From DASZBX01 sp035943635 (GTDB lineage: Bacteria; Actinomycetota; Actinomycetes; Streptomycetales; Catenulisporaceae), in NCBI GenBank assembly GCA_035943635.1, contig DASZBX010000131.1, positions 1 through 64,000 of the forward strand: DNA of 64,000 bases. Direction: 5' to 3'. Made by a program: the position numbers and the translations under genes. Positions 38,759-46,999 of this stretch are shown piece by piece. Every line of letters begins with the position of its first letter. Positions within the stretch are counted from its first letter, which is position 1. The notes beneath the pieces were generated by a model. The model saw nothing but the letters and a program-made list of their open reading frames with translations. It was not told where the DNA came from and made no database searches.

Positions 38759-40333
38759 CTACGCGGCGATCGCGGTGTTCGCCTGCTGCCGGACCGCGAG
38801 CCGGCCCAGCCGCTCCCGGAACGCCCGGACCGGGGTGCTGTCCCGGTAGGGGTCGAGCCGGCGGTCGAGGTCGTGCAGGTACTCCACGCCGCGGTGCGAG
38901 CGCAGCTGGGCGAGCAGGTCGATCGCGGCGGTGCCCGCGGCGCAGGCCGCCTCGACCTCGCGCTCCTGGGCGTAGGCCGTGGCCACCAGCACGGTGTCCA
39001 CCGCGCGGCGGCGCACGTTGCGCTGGGCGTGCCCGGCCAGGGCTCGCTCGGCGTGGTCCTTGGCCTGCCGCGGCCGGTCCAGGTCGCGGTAGCAGTGCGC
39101 GAACTCGTCGGCCAGGTAGGCCGGGGTGAAGTGGGCGATCCAGTCCGGGTCCTGCTGCGGGTCGGACTTCTCCATCTCCATCGCGGCCCGGGCCAGGGCG
39201 GCCTCGCAGGACCGGGCGTCGCCGAGCACCGCGTGCCCGCGGGCCTCGGCCGCGTGGAACATCGCCTTGGTGGTCGCGGTGGCCTGGTCCCGGGCGCCCT
39301 CCTGGGCCGCGCGGGCCAGCTGGGTGATCTCCCGCGGCGAGCCGAGCTGGCCGGCCAGGTGGCTCATCCCGGCGGCCAGCACGTAGCCGCCGTAGGCCCG
39401 GTCGCCCGCGGCCTGGGACAGCCGCAGGGCCTGGATGTAGTAGCGCTGGGCCAGCCCGTGCCGGCCGGTGTCCACGGCCATGTACCCGGCCAGCTCGGTC
39501 AGCTGGGCGGCGGCGGCGAACAGGGCCCGGCCGGTGCGCTCGGGGTAGGCGCCGCTGAGCATCTCGCCGACCACGCCGTCGAGGTAGTTGACCACCACCG
39601 AGCGGACGTAGCCCGCGCCGAACTGGTGGTCGAGCTCGCGGAAGGCCTTGGTCGCGGCCCGCACGGCGAACACGTCGCCGGGCCCGACCCGCGGCCCGCG
39701 GCCGGCCACGGCCAGCGGCCGGGCCACCTCCAGGTCCGGCGGGGTGATCAGCCAGTCCCGGCTGGGCGCGATCAGCGCGGCCACGGCGAAGGAGGAGCCG
39801 AGCAGGAACTCGCGGTGGCTCACGTCCGCCCGCCACAGCTCGACCGCCTCCTCGATCGCCGCGCCGGTGCTCGGCGCGAAGTGCAGCCCCACGCTGGAGG
39901 AGCCGTTGCGCCCGTCGGCCATGCCGATCTCCTCGACCGTGACCGGCCGGCCGAGCTTGCGCCCGAGCGCCTCGGCGATCAGGGTCGGGGCCATCCCGCG
40001 GGGTTGTTGCCCGCGCAGCCAGCGGGCCACCGAGGTCTTGTCATAGCGCAGGTCGAGGCCGTGCTCGGCGCCGACCATGTTCACCCGGCGGGCCAGGCCG
40101 GCGTTGGAACTGGCGGCCTCCTGGATGAGCGCGGCCAGTCGCTGGTTCGGCTGCCTCGTCGGCGCGGAACGTGTCGCCATAGAGATCTCCGGGGTTTCTA
40201 TGGGGGGTCGCTCGGCCGGCTGGTCCTGGGCCGGCACAGAACGCAGTGTGGGACGCTGTCCCGAGTGCGGGCCCGGTCGGCCCTGGTTGTGCGCCGACGC
40301 CGGAGGCGTCACGGCGGAAATCGGTGCGGCCAT
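38759..40333 (-). CDS. NsdA-like regulator: HTH-like N-terminus with TPR-like repeats
   Basis: About 524 residues. After a disordered lead comes LAALIQEAASSNAGLARRVN and then YDKTSVARWLRGQQPRG, the signature of an actinobacterial family that includes NsdA, a negative regulator of sporulation and antibiotic production in Streptomyces coelicolor. The rest is helical TPR-like repeats (YYIQALRLSQAAGDRAYGGY, HAERALAGHAQRN). A substrate or peptide ligand is possible but unproven. ATG 40333 has AAGGGGAG upstream; ATG 40180 (MATRSAPT), behind GGAG, is an alternative. It is divergent from a prim-pol gene, a recurring neighbour in streptomycetes as far as I recall. Confidence 0.72.
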   Translation of the reverse strand: MAAPISAVTPPASAHNQGRPGPHSGQRPTLRSVPAQDQPAERPPIETPEISMATRSAPTRQPNQRLAALIQEAASSNAGLARRVNMVGAEHGLDLRYDKTSVARWLRGQQPRGMAPTLIAEALGRKLGRPVTVEEIGMADGRNGSSSVGLHFAPSTGAAIEEAVELWRADVSHREFLLGSSFAVAALIAPSRDWLITPPDLEVARPLAVAGRGPRVGPGDVFAVRAATKAFRELDHQFGAGYVRSVVVNYLDGVVGEMLSGAYPERTGRALFAAAAQLTELAGYMAVDTGRHGLAQRYYIQALRLSQAAGDRAYGGYVLAAGMSHLAGQLGSPREITQLARAAQEGARDQATATTKAMFHAAEARGHAVLGDARSCEAALARAAMEMEKSDPQQDPDWIAHFTPAYLADEFAHCYRDLDRPRQAKDHAERALAGHAQRNVRRRAVDTVLVATAYAQEREVEAACAAGTAAIDLLAQLRSHRGVEYLHDLDRRLDPYRDSTPVRAFRERLGRLAVRQQANTAIAA

Positions 40334-40540
40334 GGGGTTCTCCCCTTCCCTTTGCCACTTCGTCAGGAGTGGTGCTTGTGCCAACTTCTCTTAACGAGCC
40401 CATATGTCGCGAAGAGTAGCCGTGATTTCAGAAGAGCGATAGCCCTCCGTAGTCGAGAGAGCACAAGAGTGGCCTGTTTTGTCGGGAAGTCCAATCAAAA
40501 CCCCGTAACCTTCCCGAACAGGGCCGCGTTGGACACCGGC

Positions 40541-41179
40541 GTGGAGACTACGAGGATCAACGCCCAGGCCGCCGACCATCTGAACCTGCTGGACGCGGCG
40601 CTCGGCTACATCGGGCAGCGGCACTGGGAGGTGGCGCTGGGCACCGAGGTGCTGCGCCGGGACGGGCGGTGGTCGTGTTCCTGCGCGGACCCGCGGTGCG
40701 CCGCGTTCGGCGCGCATCCGGCCCGGCCGGACTGGCCGGACCAGGTCAGCGGGCAGCCGAGCCGGGCGCACGAGTGGTGGTCGGCCCAGCCCAGGGCCTC
40801 GGTGATCCTGCCGACCGGCCGGTCCTTCGACGTGCTGGAGGTGTCCGAGCAGGCCGGCTGCCTGGCCCTGGCCCGGCTGGAGCGGTCCGGGGCGAACCTC
40901 GGCCCGGTGGCCGCGACGCCGACCCGGCGGATGTACTTCTTCGTGCTGCCCAACGCGCAGGCCGGGCTCGCGAAGATGTTGCCGACACTCGGCTGGGGCA
41001 ACACGCCGCTGGACCTGGTCTGCCGTGGCGCGGGCGACTACGTGGTCGCCCCGCCCTCGCGGATGGGCGTGAAGGGTCAGGCGCAGTGGGTGCGTCCGCC
41101 TGCTGAGACGAATCGGTGGCTGCCGGACGCCGAGGAGTTGGCCGCCCCGCTCAGTTACGCCTGCGGGCAGCACCGCTGA
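40541..41179 (+). CDS. Bifunctional DNA primase/polymerase N-terminal domain protein
   Basis: A 212-residue stand-alone prim-pol-like domain. It has LLDAALGYIGQRHWEVALGTE, CSCADPRCAAFGAHPARPDW, the RASVILPTGRSFDVLEV strand and GDYVVAPPSRMG. The motif ALARLE and a C-terminal RWLPDAEELAAPLSYACG complete the family pattern. The usual catalytic D-x-D pair of active primases is reduced to FDVLEV, so activity is doubtful; a DNA- or nucleotide-binding regulatory role is possible. The start is GTG at 40541 (VETTRINAQ), chosen by comparison with relatives. It is divergent from the NsdA-like gene, sharing a 207-base promoter region. Confidence 0.72.
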   Translation: METTRINAQAADHLNLLDAALGYIGQRHWEVALGTEVLRRDGRWSCSCADPRCAAFGAHPARPDWPDQVSGQPSRAHEWWSAQPRASVILPTGRSFDVLEVSEQAGCLALARLERSGANLGPVAATPTRRMYFFVLPNAQAGLAKMLPTLGWGNTPLDLVCRGAGDYVVAPPSRMGVKGQAQWVRPPAETNRWLPDAEELAAPLSYACGQHR

Positions 41180-41663
41180 CCGGGTGCTGCGACGCCTCGG
41201 GCGCGGGTCGGGGAATCCGGGTTTGAAATACCCACATAGCGGGGCAATACGGAAAGTACCGAAGGCCTTCGCTGCGGTAGCGATCTATACCTCCATCGCA
41301 TCGAGGGCCTTCATCCATGTCCGGGGCCCGTTCCGGGCCGATTTCGGCGATATGGCCGGTATCCGGCCAGAGCGTGGCCGCTGATTGGCCAGGGGCGGCC
41401 TTACTACAGTGCGCCGAGCTGCGGCGCGTCCCCTGCGCCACCCTTTCGAGCCACCCGAACGGACGATCTTCGGCGCCGTTCTCGTCCCGCTTCGCCGACA
41501 CCGGTGTCTGGCGCGACGCCGCGCGCTTTCCCCCTGAGGGGCAGCGCACCAACCCCAACGGCCCCACCGGCCGCCCCAGGCCCGCCAGGAGCGCCGCCGC
41601 GGCGCCCGGCAGTCCCGTACGGCCGGACGCCGCCGGCAAGCCCGCCACAGCCCGCTGCGGGCC
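41180..41663. other. Gene-free spacer between prim-pol and the metal repressor
   Basis: About 480 bases at convergent gene ends. A GGCCCGTTCCGGGCC hairpin (about 41325-41339) could terminate transcription. No small reading frame with family features was found. Confidence 0.45.
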
Positions 41664-42389
41664 TCAGCGGGAGTCGGCGAACACGTGCGAGGCCAGCTCG
41701 GCCTCCAGCTCGGTCGACTCGCCCGCGGCGGCCAGCAGGATCCCGGCGCCCACCGGGCTCAGCTCCACCGCGGCGCCGGGCCGCACGCCCACCCGGCGCA
41801 GCCGGTGCATCACGGCCAGGTCGGTCTGCACCGGCTCGCCGATCCGGCGGATCACCACCACCGCGTGCTCGCCCTCGGCCAGGGTGTCGGAGATCTCCCG
41901 CAGCGAGATCAGCCCGCCGGCCATGAACTCCTGGGCGTGCAGGTTCGCGTCGAGTTCCTCCAGGCCGGGGATCGGGTTGCCGTAGGGCGAGGCGGTCGGG
42001 TTGCCCAGCAGGGTCAGCAGCTTGAGCTCGACCGTCTCGCTGATCACGTGCTCCCAGCGGCAGGCCTCCTCGTGCACCTCGTCCCACTCCAGGCCGATCA
42101 CGTCGACCAGCAGGCACTCGGCCAGCCGGTGCTTGCGCATGACCCGGGTCGCGTGCACCCGGCCGGTCGCGGACAGCTGCAGGTGCCGGTCGCCCTCGAC
42201 CGTGAGCAGGCCGTCCCGGGACATCCGGGCCACGGTCTGGCTGACGGTCGGGCCGGACTGGCCGAGCCGTTCGGCGATCCGGGCCCGCAGCGGGACGATC
42301 CCCTCCTCTTCCAGCTCGAAGATCGTCCGCAGGTACATCTCGGTGGTATCGATCAGGTCGCTCACGTTTGCTCCCGCGGTCGGCGTCAT
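41664..42389 (-). CDS. ideR: Iron-dependent repressor of the DtxR/IdeR/DmdR family
   Basis: Represses iron-uptake genes when loaded with divalent metal. The product has the winged-helix N-terminus (DLIDTTEMYLRTIFELEEEGI...RARIAERLGQSGPTVSQTVARM), the dimer domain with metal ligands in RLAECLLVDVIGLEW-x-x-VHEEACRWEHVIS, and PYGNPIPGLEEL. The C-terminal SH3-like domain is present. ATG 42389 has GGAGGG upstream; a GTG at 42365 (VSDLIDTTEMY) with GGGAG upstream matches relatives better. Placed upstream of nothing obvious on its strand. It could equally be manganese-responsive, but the sequence is closest to DmdR/IdeR. Confidence 0.9.
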   Translation of the reverse strand: MTPTAGANVSDLIDTTEMYLRTIFELEEEGIVPLRARIAERLGQSGPTVSQTVARMSRDGLLTVEGDRHLQLSATGRVHATRVMRKHRLAECLLVDVIGLEWDEVHEEACRWEHVISETVELKLLTLLGNPTASPYGNPIPGLEELDANLHAQEFMAGGLISLREISDTLAEGEHAVVVIRRIGEPVQTDLAVMHRLRRVGVRPGAAVELSPVGAGILLAAAGESTELEAELASHVFADSR

Positions 42390-42444
42390 GGGCTTCCCTC
42401 CATTGTGGCGTACGCCACCCCCGGCGAAGCCGCGCGCCGACGGC

Positions 42445-43113
42445 TCAGGGACTCAGCCGTTCGAGTGACCAGCCCGGATCGGCCTGCGGGTCGCGGGTGT
42501 AGCGCAGCCGGTCGTGCAGCCGGTCCGGCCGGCCCTGCCAGAACTCGACCGTATCCGGCACGATCCGGATCCCGCCCCAGTGCGGCGGGCGCGGGACCAG
42601 GTCCGGGTACTGCTCGCCGTACTCGTCCCGGCGGCGTTCGAGCAGCTCGCGGTCGGGGACCACGGCCGACTGCGGGCTGGCCCAGGCGCCGAGCCGGGAC
42701 CCGCGCGGGCGGCCGGCGAAGTAGGCGTCGCTGTCCTCGTCCGGCGCGTTCTCGGCGGTGCCGCAGACGATCACCTGGCGTTCCAGCGGATACCAGGGGA
42801 ACAGCAGGCTCGCGTGCGGGTTGGCGGCCAGTTCGGTGCCCTTGCGCGACTGACGGTTGGTGTAGAAGACGAAACCGGCCGGACCGAAGCCCTTGAGCAG
42901 GACGGTCCGGGAGGACGGGCGGCCCTGCGGATCGGCGGTGGAGAGCACCATCGCGTTCGCTTCGAACCACACGGCGTCCGATTTTGGGACAGCCTCGTCC
43001 AGCTGGGCCAGCCAGCGGGCGAACTGGGCGAACGGATCGGCTGTGAGGTCAGTCACCTCGATCCCGAGTTTGGCGTAGTCCCGGCGCCGTCCGGCCAAGT
43101 CCTGGAAACTCAT
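42445..43113 (-). CDS. pdxH: Pyridoxamine/pyridoxine 5'-phosphate oxidase
   Basis: FMN enzyme that makes pyridoxal 5'-phosphate. The 222-residue product has the family landmarks DPFAQFARWLAQLDEA, NAMVLSTADPQGRPSSRTVLLKGF (FMN binding), FVFYTNRQSRKGTELAANPHASLLFPWY and the C-terminal PHWGGIRIVPDTVEFWQG. Two downstream serine-pathway and other transaminases in the window, such as serC, need its product. It is divergent from the citrate synthase gene and 55 bases upstream of the repressor gene on the same strand. Confidence 0.93.
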   Translation of the reverse strand: MSFQDLAGRRRDYAKLGIEVTDLTADPFAQFARWLAQLDEAVPKSDAVWFEANAMVLSTADPQGRPSSRTVLLKGFGPAGFVFYTNRQSRKGTELAANPHASLLFPWYPLERQVIVCGTAENAPDEDSDAYFAGRPRGSRLGAWASPQSAVVPDRELLERRRDEYGEQYPDLVPRPPHWGGIRIVPDTVEFWQGRPDRLHDRLRYTRDPQADPGWSLERLSP

Positions 43114-43451
43114 CTTCGCAGCTCATCCCTGGTTGGGGCCGAAACGGCCGGAGGGGTCGGCGCGCCCGGCGGCCGGAGCCCCCGGGCGGGGCGCCGAACG
43201 GTCCGCGTCCCCCGGTCCGCGGCCCGGGCCCGCGCCGATTTCCTTTCCACAGTTGTAGCGGTCCAATATAGGTAGCCGGTCCCACTTGGCGGGAACCTCC
43301 AAGTGCCTCCGCCAAGAAGAACGGCGGAAGCAGGGGCGGTACCGGCCTCGGCCGGACCGCACGCGGTGCCGGCCGGCCGGTGCCCGGGAAGCCCCACGCC
43401 TCCCGCCGCGGCCGCCTCGGACCGGTGTGCGGGCGGCCGGCCGCCTTGAGT

Positions 43452-43493
43452 TTGCACGAGTGCAAGGGAGCGCTCATCGCACCCTCCCTTGCA
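43452..43493. promoter_or_regulatory. Overlapping palindromes upstream of citrate synthase
   Basis: TTGCACGAGTGCAA at 43452-43465 is a 14-base dyad (TTGCAC / GTGCAA). It overlaps TGCAAGGGAG at 43461-43470, which pairs perfectly with CTCCCTTGCA at 43484-43493. The set lies 70-110 bases before the citrate synthase start in the 449-base divergent spacer. TTTGCA/TGCAA blocks recall carbon-metabolism regulators of the RamB type, but the identity of any binder is a guess. A further GCCTCCGCC/GGCGGAAGC hairpin lies at about 43303-43332. Confidence 0.5.
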
Positions 43494-43562
43494 GACGCCC
43501 GCCGCACCAACCACCGCGGCGGGCCACCGACGAAGGATCTGCCACAGCAAGGGAGCATCAGG

Positions 43563-44666
43563 ATGCCCGACTTCGTACCTGGTCTCGAAGGCGTCATCGC
43601 CTTCGAGACGGAGATCGCCGAACCCGACAAGGACGGTGGCGCCCTCCGATACCGCGGCGTCGACATCGAGGACCTGGTCGGGCACGTCACCTTCGGCAAC
43701 GTCTGGGGCTTGCTGGTCGACGGCAAGTTCAACCCGGGTCTGCCGCCGGCCGAGCCCTTCCCCCTCGCGATCCACTCCGGCGACGTCCGGGTCGACGTGC
43801 AGGCCGCGCTGGCCACCCTGGCGCCGATCTGGGGCCTGAAGCCCCTGCTGGACATCTCCGACGCCCAGGCCCGGGACGACCTGGCCCGCGCCGCGGTGAT
43901 GGCGCTGTCCTTCGTGGCCCAGTCCGGGCGCGGGATAGACAAGCCGATGGTGCCCCAGCGCGAGATCGACAAGGCCGAGACCATCGTCGAGCGGTTCATG
44001 ATCCGCTGGCGCGGCGAGCCGAACCCGCAGCACGTCCGGGCGATCGACGCCTACTGGACCAGCGCGGCCGAGCACGGCATGAACGCCTCCACCTTCACCT
44101 CCCGGGTGATCGCCTCCACCGGGGCGGACGTGGCCGCGGCGCTGTCCGGCGCGGTCGGCGCGATGTCCGGCCCGCTGCACGGCGGGGCCCCGTCCCGGGT
44201 GCTGCACATGATCGAGGCGATCGAGCGCGAGGGCGACGCCCTGACCTACGTCAAGGGCGTGCTGGACCGGGGCGAGCGGCTGATGGGCTTCGGCCACCGG
44301 GTCTACCGGGCCGAGGACCCCCGGGCCAGGGTGCTGCGCCGGACCGCGCAGGAGCTCGGCGCGCCGCGCTACGAGATCGCCAAGGCGCTGGAGGACGCCG
44401 CGCTGGGCGAGTTGCGGGCCCGGCGCCCGGACCGGGTGCTGGAGACCAACGTCGAGTTCTGGGCCGCGATCGTGCTGGACTTCGCCGAGGTGCCGGCCGA
44501 GATGTTCCCGTCGATGTTCACCTGCGCCCGCACGGCCGGCTGGTCGGCGCACATCCTCGAGCAGAAGCGGACCGGCCGCCTGGTGCGCCCGGCCGCCCGC
44601 TACACCGGCCCGGCCAACCGCAAGCTGCAGGACATCGAGGGTTTCGACTCGATGATCGTGCACTGA
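43563..44666 (+). CDS. citA: Citrate synthase (citrate synthase 2 type)
   Basis: Condenses acetyl-CoA and oxaloacetate, the entry step of the TCA cycle. The 367-residue product is the short, dimeric Gram-positive type. Catalytic landmarks are GPLHGGAP with one histidine near residue 205, MGFGHRVYR near 244 and the C-terminal CARTAGWSAHILEQ with conserved Arg and the acidic residue upstream (VEFWAAIVLDFAEVP). It opens with MPDFVPGLEGVIAFETEIAEPD. ATG 43563 has GGGAG nine bases upstream. PEP carboxylase in the window makes its oxaloacetate. A methylcitrate role cannot be excluded from sequence. Confidence 0.93.
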   Translation: MPDFVPGLEGVIAFETEIAEPDKDGGALRYRGVDIEDLVGHVTFGNVWGLLVDGKFNPGLPPAEPFPLAIHSGDVRVDVQAALATLAPIWGLKPLLDISDAQARDDLARAAVMALSFVAQSGRGIDKPMVPQREIDKAETIVERFMIRWRGEPNPQHVRAIDAYWTSAAEHGMNASTFTSRVIASTGADVAAALSGAVGAMSGPLHGGAPSRVLHMIEAIEREGDALTYVKGVLDRGERLMGFGHRVYRAEDPRARVLRRTAQELGAPRYEIAKALEDAALGELRARRPDRVLETNVEFWAAIVLDFAEVPAEMFPSMFTCARTAGWSAHILEQKRTGRLVRPAARYTGPANRKLQDIEGFDSMIVH

Positions 44667-44699
44667 ACCGAGCGCCGTTCACCCGGACGGCGGCCCGAT

Positions 44700-44751
44700 G
44701 AACACGCGCCTGATTTCTTCCGTCCGGAAGGGGTCAGGCGTCCGTGTTTTC
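44700..44751 (+). terminator. Terminator after citrate synthase
   Basis: AACACG-x-GCCTGA pairs with TCAGGC-xx-CGTGTT around an inner CTTCCG/CGGAAG stem, followed by TTTTCC. It is 34 bases after the stop. Confidence 0.65.
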
Positions 44752-44877
44752 CGGTAACCTCGGGGACACGTTCTCGGACAACGACGCCCGGACCGGACGA
44801 CTGTGGCGGACACAGTACCCCGGCGCGGCAGTGCCGGCGGTTCCCTTACCCGAGGTAAGCCCGGAGGCACGCTCCCC

Positions 44878-45996
44878 ATGTCTGACATCAAGATCCCGCA
44901 CGACCTGCTGCCCGTCGACGGCCGGTTCGGCTGCGGGCCGTCGAAGGTCCGTCCCGAGGCCCTGGCCGCGCTGGCCGCCCAGGGCGGCGCCCTGCTCGGC
45001 ACCTCGCACCGCCAGGCGCCGGTGAAGAACCTGGTCAAGCGGGTCCGTACCGGCCTGGCCAGCCTGTTCGAACTGCCCGAGGGCTACGAGGTGGTGCTCG
45101 GCAACGGCGGGTCCACCGCGTTCTGGGACATCGCCGCGTTCGGCCTGATCCGGACCAAGTCCCAGCACCTGAGCTTCGGCGAGTTCTCCGCCAAGTTCGC
45201 CGCCTCGGCCAAGGCCGCGCCCTGGCTGGAGGACCCGCAGGTGATCAAGAGCGAGCCGGGCAGCCACCCGCTGCCGGTCGCGGCCGCGGACGTGGACGTC
45301 TACGCGCTGACCCACAACGAGACCTCCACCGGCGTGGCCATGCCGATCAACCGGCCGGCCGGCGCCGCGGACGGCTCGCTGGTCCTGGTGGACGCCACCT
45401 CGGGCGCCGGCGGCCTGCCGGTGGACGTGCGCGAGACGGACGTGTACTACTTCGCCCCGCAGAAGTGCTTCTCCTCGGACGGCGGCCTGTGGATCGGGCT
45501 GTTCTCCCCGGCCGCACTGGCCCGGGCGGCCGAGATCGCCGGCTCCGGCCGGTACATCCCGCCGTTCTTCGACCTGCCCACCGCGATCGACAACTCGGCC
45601 AAGGACCAGACCTACAACACCCCGGCCGTGGCCACCCTGTTCCTCCTGGCCGAGCAGACCGACTGGCTGAACGAGAACGGCGGCCTGGCCTGGGCCTCGG
45701 CCCGGACCGCGGACTCCTCCTCCCGGCTGTACTCCTGGGCCGAGAAGACCGGCTACACCACGCCGTTCGTGGCCGACCCGGCCGCCCGGTCCCAGGTGGT
45801 CGGCACGATCGACCTGGCCGACGAGATCGACGCGGTCCAGGTCTCCAAGGTCCTGCGGGCCAACGGGATCGTGGACACCGACTCCTACCGCAAACTCGGC
45901 CGCAACCAGCTGCGGATCGCGATGTTCCCGGCGGTCGAGCCGGCCGACGTCGAGACGCTGACCGCCGCGATCGACTACGTGGTCGAGCGGCTCTAA
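44878..45996 (+). CDS. serC: Phosphoserine aminotransferase
   Basis: PLP enzyme of serine synthesis converting 3-phosphohydroxypyruvate to phosphoserine. The 372-residue product belongs to the actinobacterial SerC type: FGCGPSKVRPEALAAL, LLGTSHRQAPVKN, VVLGNGGSTAFWD (cofactor phosphate region), ALTHNETSTG, LVLVDATSGAGGLPVD and the PLP lysine in YYFAPQKCFSSDGG near residue 196. ATG 44878 follows a putative GGAGGC. A strong hairpin follows the stop. Confidence 0.94.
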   Translation: MSDIKIPHDLLPVDGRFGCGPSKVRPEALAALAAQGGALLGTSHRQAPVKNLVKRVRTGLASLFELPEGYEVVLGNGGSTAFWDIAAFGLIRTKSQHLSFGEFSAKFAASAKAAPWLEDPQVIKSEPGSHPLPVAAADVDVYALTHNETSTGVAMPINRPAGAADGSLVLVDATSGAGGLPVDVRETDVYYFAPQKCFSSDGGLWIGLFSPAALARAAEIAGSGRYIPPFFDLPTAIDNSAKDQTYNTPAVATLFLLAEQTDWLNENGGLAWASARTADSSSRLYSWAEKTGYTTPFVADPAARSQVVGTIDLADEIDAVQVSKVLRANGIVDTDSYRKLGRNQLRIAMFPAVEPADVETLTAAIDYVVERL

Positions 45997-46030
45997 GCAC
46001 CGCGGCGTTCCAAAGCAGCGCCGAAACGTC

Positions 46031-46081
46031 GACCGCGCCGGTCGGTCCGGGCCCGAGGGCTCGGCCGACCGGCGCGGTCGT
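46031..46081. terminator. Bidirectional terminator between serC and a small peptide gene
   Basis: GACCGCGCCGGTCGG and CCGACCGGCGCGGTC form a perfect 15-bp stem over a GC-rich loop. It lies between two convergent genes and can serve both. Confidence 0.75.
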
Positions 46082-46137
46082 CTGCGTTCGTCACTCGCCG
46101 CCGTCACCGGCCGGCCTCGAAGAGTCGGCCGCCGCGC

Positions 46138-46224
46138 TCAGTGCAGCACGGAGCCGAGCACCACCAGGGCCAGGATGCCCAGCAGCGCGGCGGTCACGAT
46201 GCGGGTCCGGATGCGCGTGTCCAT
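46138..46224 (-). CDS. Small 28-residue membrane peptide
   Basis: The minus-strand frame reads MDTRIRTRIVTAALLGILAL and then VVLGSVLH to a stop. A basic N-terminus followed by one hydrophobic helix is typical of small membrane proteins; streptomycetes carry comparable peptides of unknown role near thpR-like genes. TACAGT lies nine bases before the ATG and there is no ribosome site, so translation may be leaderless. It is too short for certainty. Confidence 0.5.
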   Translation of the reverse strand: MDTRIRTRIVTAALLGILALVVLGSVLH

Positions 46225-46265
46225 CCGGCCACTGTACCCGGGCCCGCCGCACGCCACTGCGGCGG

Positions 46266-46369
46266 CCTAGGAGGCTGTTCCGGGTTCTGGCGCCTGAGCC
46301 GAGCTGCTGGTTGGTGCGCTGACCTGCCGGGCGAGTTCGCCGCGTCAGAATCCGGAACAACTCGTCCAG
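46266..46369. repeat. Palindromic repeat element, 104-bp copy downstream of thpR
   Basis: Left arm at 46266-46292 (CTAGGAGGCTGTTCCGGGTT, then CTGGCGC) and right arm at 46342-46369 (GCGTCAGAATCCGGAACAAC, then TCGTCCAG). The arms match the 71-bp copy at 60164-60234, and the CTGGCGCCTGAGCCGAG stretch next to the left arm is shared exactly. The interior here is 50 bases. It lies just after the thpR stop. Confidence 0.65.
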
Positions 46370-46373
46370 CGGT

Positions 46374-46946
46374 TCAGCGCCCGGTCAGCGGCCAGTGCGA
46401 GAGCCGGTCGTAGTGCTTGACCGGGAAGTCCACCGAGGCGAACAGGTCCATCTCGCCGACCAGCCAGCGCGGGGTGCGGAAGGCCTGCATCCGGTCCACG
46501 TACGGCTGCAGGTCCACCGGGCCGGTCGCCGAGACGCGCGCGGTCCGGGACACCCCGCGGACCCGGGCCAGGGTCAGGTGCGGCCGGAAGGACTTGTCCT
46601 CCACCTTGACCCGGCAGCGGCGGGCGACCGAGGAGACGGATTCGGCCAGTCGGCCCAACCGGGCCACGTCGCCCTGCACCCCGGCCCACAGCGCGCGGTT
46701 GCTGAAACAGCCGCCGCCGGCCAGGGACAGCTCGATCGGCGCGTTGCGCGCGGCCGCCCGGCCGAAGCTCTCCTGCAGCTCGGCCAGCGAGTCCGGGGGC
46801 ACTTCGCCGAGGAAGGCGAGGGTGATGTGCCAGTTCTCCGGCCGCTCCCAGCGCAGGTGCGGGTCGTTGTGCGGGAGCGTGGTGATGGCCGCGCGCAGTT
46901 CCAAGAGAACAGGGCGCGGTGGGACAACCGCCACGAACAGCCGCAT
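46374..46946 (-). CDS. thpR: RNA 2',3'-cyclic phosphodiesterase (2H family)
   Basis: Hydrolyses 2',3'-cyclic phosphate ends in RNA or tRNA halves; bacterial relatives were first called 2'-5' RNA ligase. The 190-residue product has both H-x-T-x motifs: HITL with His40 and Thr42, and HLTL with His123 and Thr125. MRLFVAVVPP at the N-terminus is typical. I chose ATG 46946 because GGAGGT lies four bases upstream; a GAG-rich ATG four codons earlier is less likely. A palindromic repeat begins four bases after the stop. Confidence 0.9.
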   Translation of the reverse strand: MRLFVAVVPPRPVLLELRAAITTLPHNDPHLRWERPENWHITLAFLGEVPPDSLAELQESFGRAAARNAPIELSLAGGGCFSNRALWAGVQGDVARLGRLAESVSSVARRCRVKVEDKSFRPHLTLARVRGVSRTARVSATGPVDLQPYVDRMQAFRTPRWLVGEMDLFASVDFPVKHYDRLSHWPLTGR

Positions 46947-46999
46947 CACGACCTCCATGCCATGGCAGCGCCCGATTGCGTTGCCTCGTTAAGAGGGCA

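Noticed and set aside
43049..43999. 316-codon minus-strand frame across the pdxH-citA spacer
   Set aside because: It is the antisense of citrate synthase extended through a promoter region; low-complexity Arg/Pro/Gly sequence.
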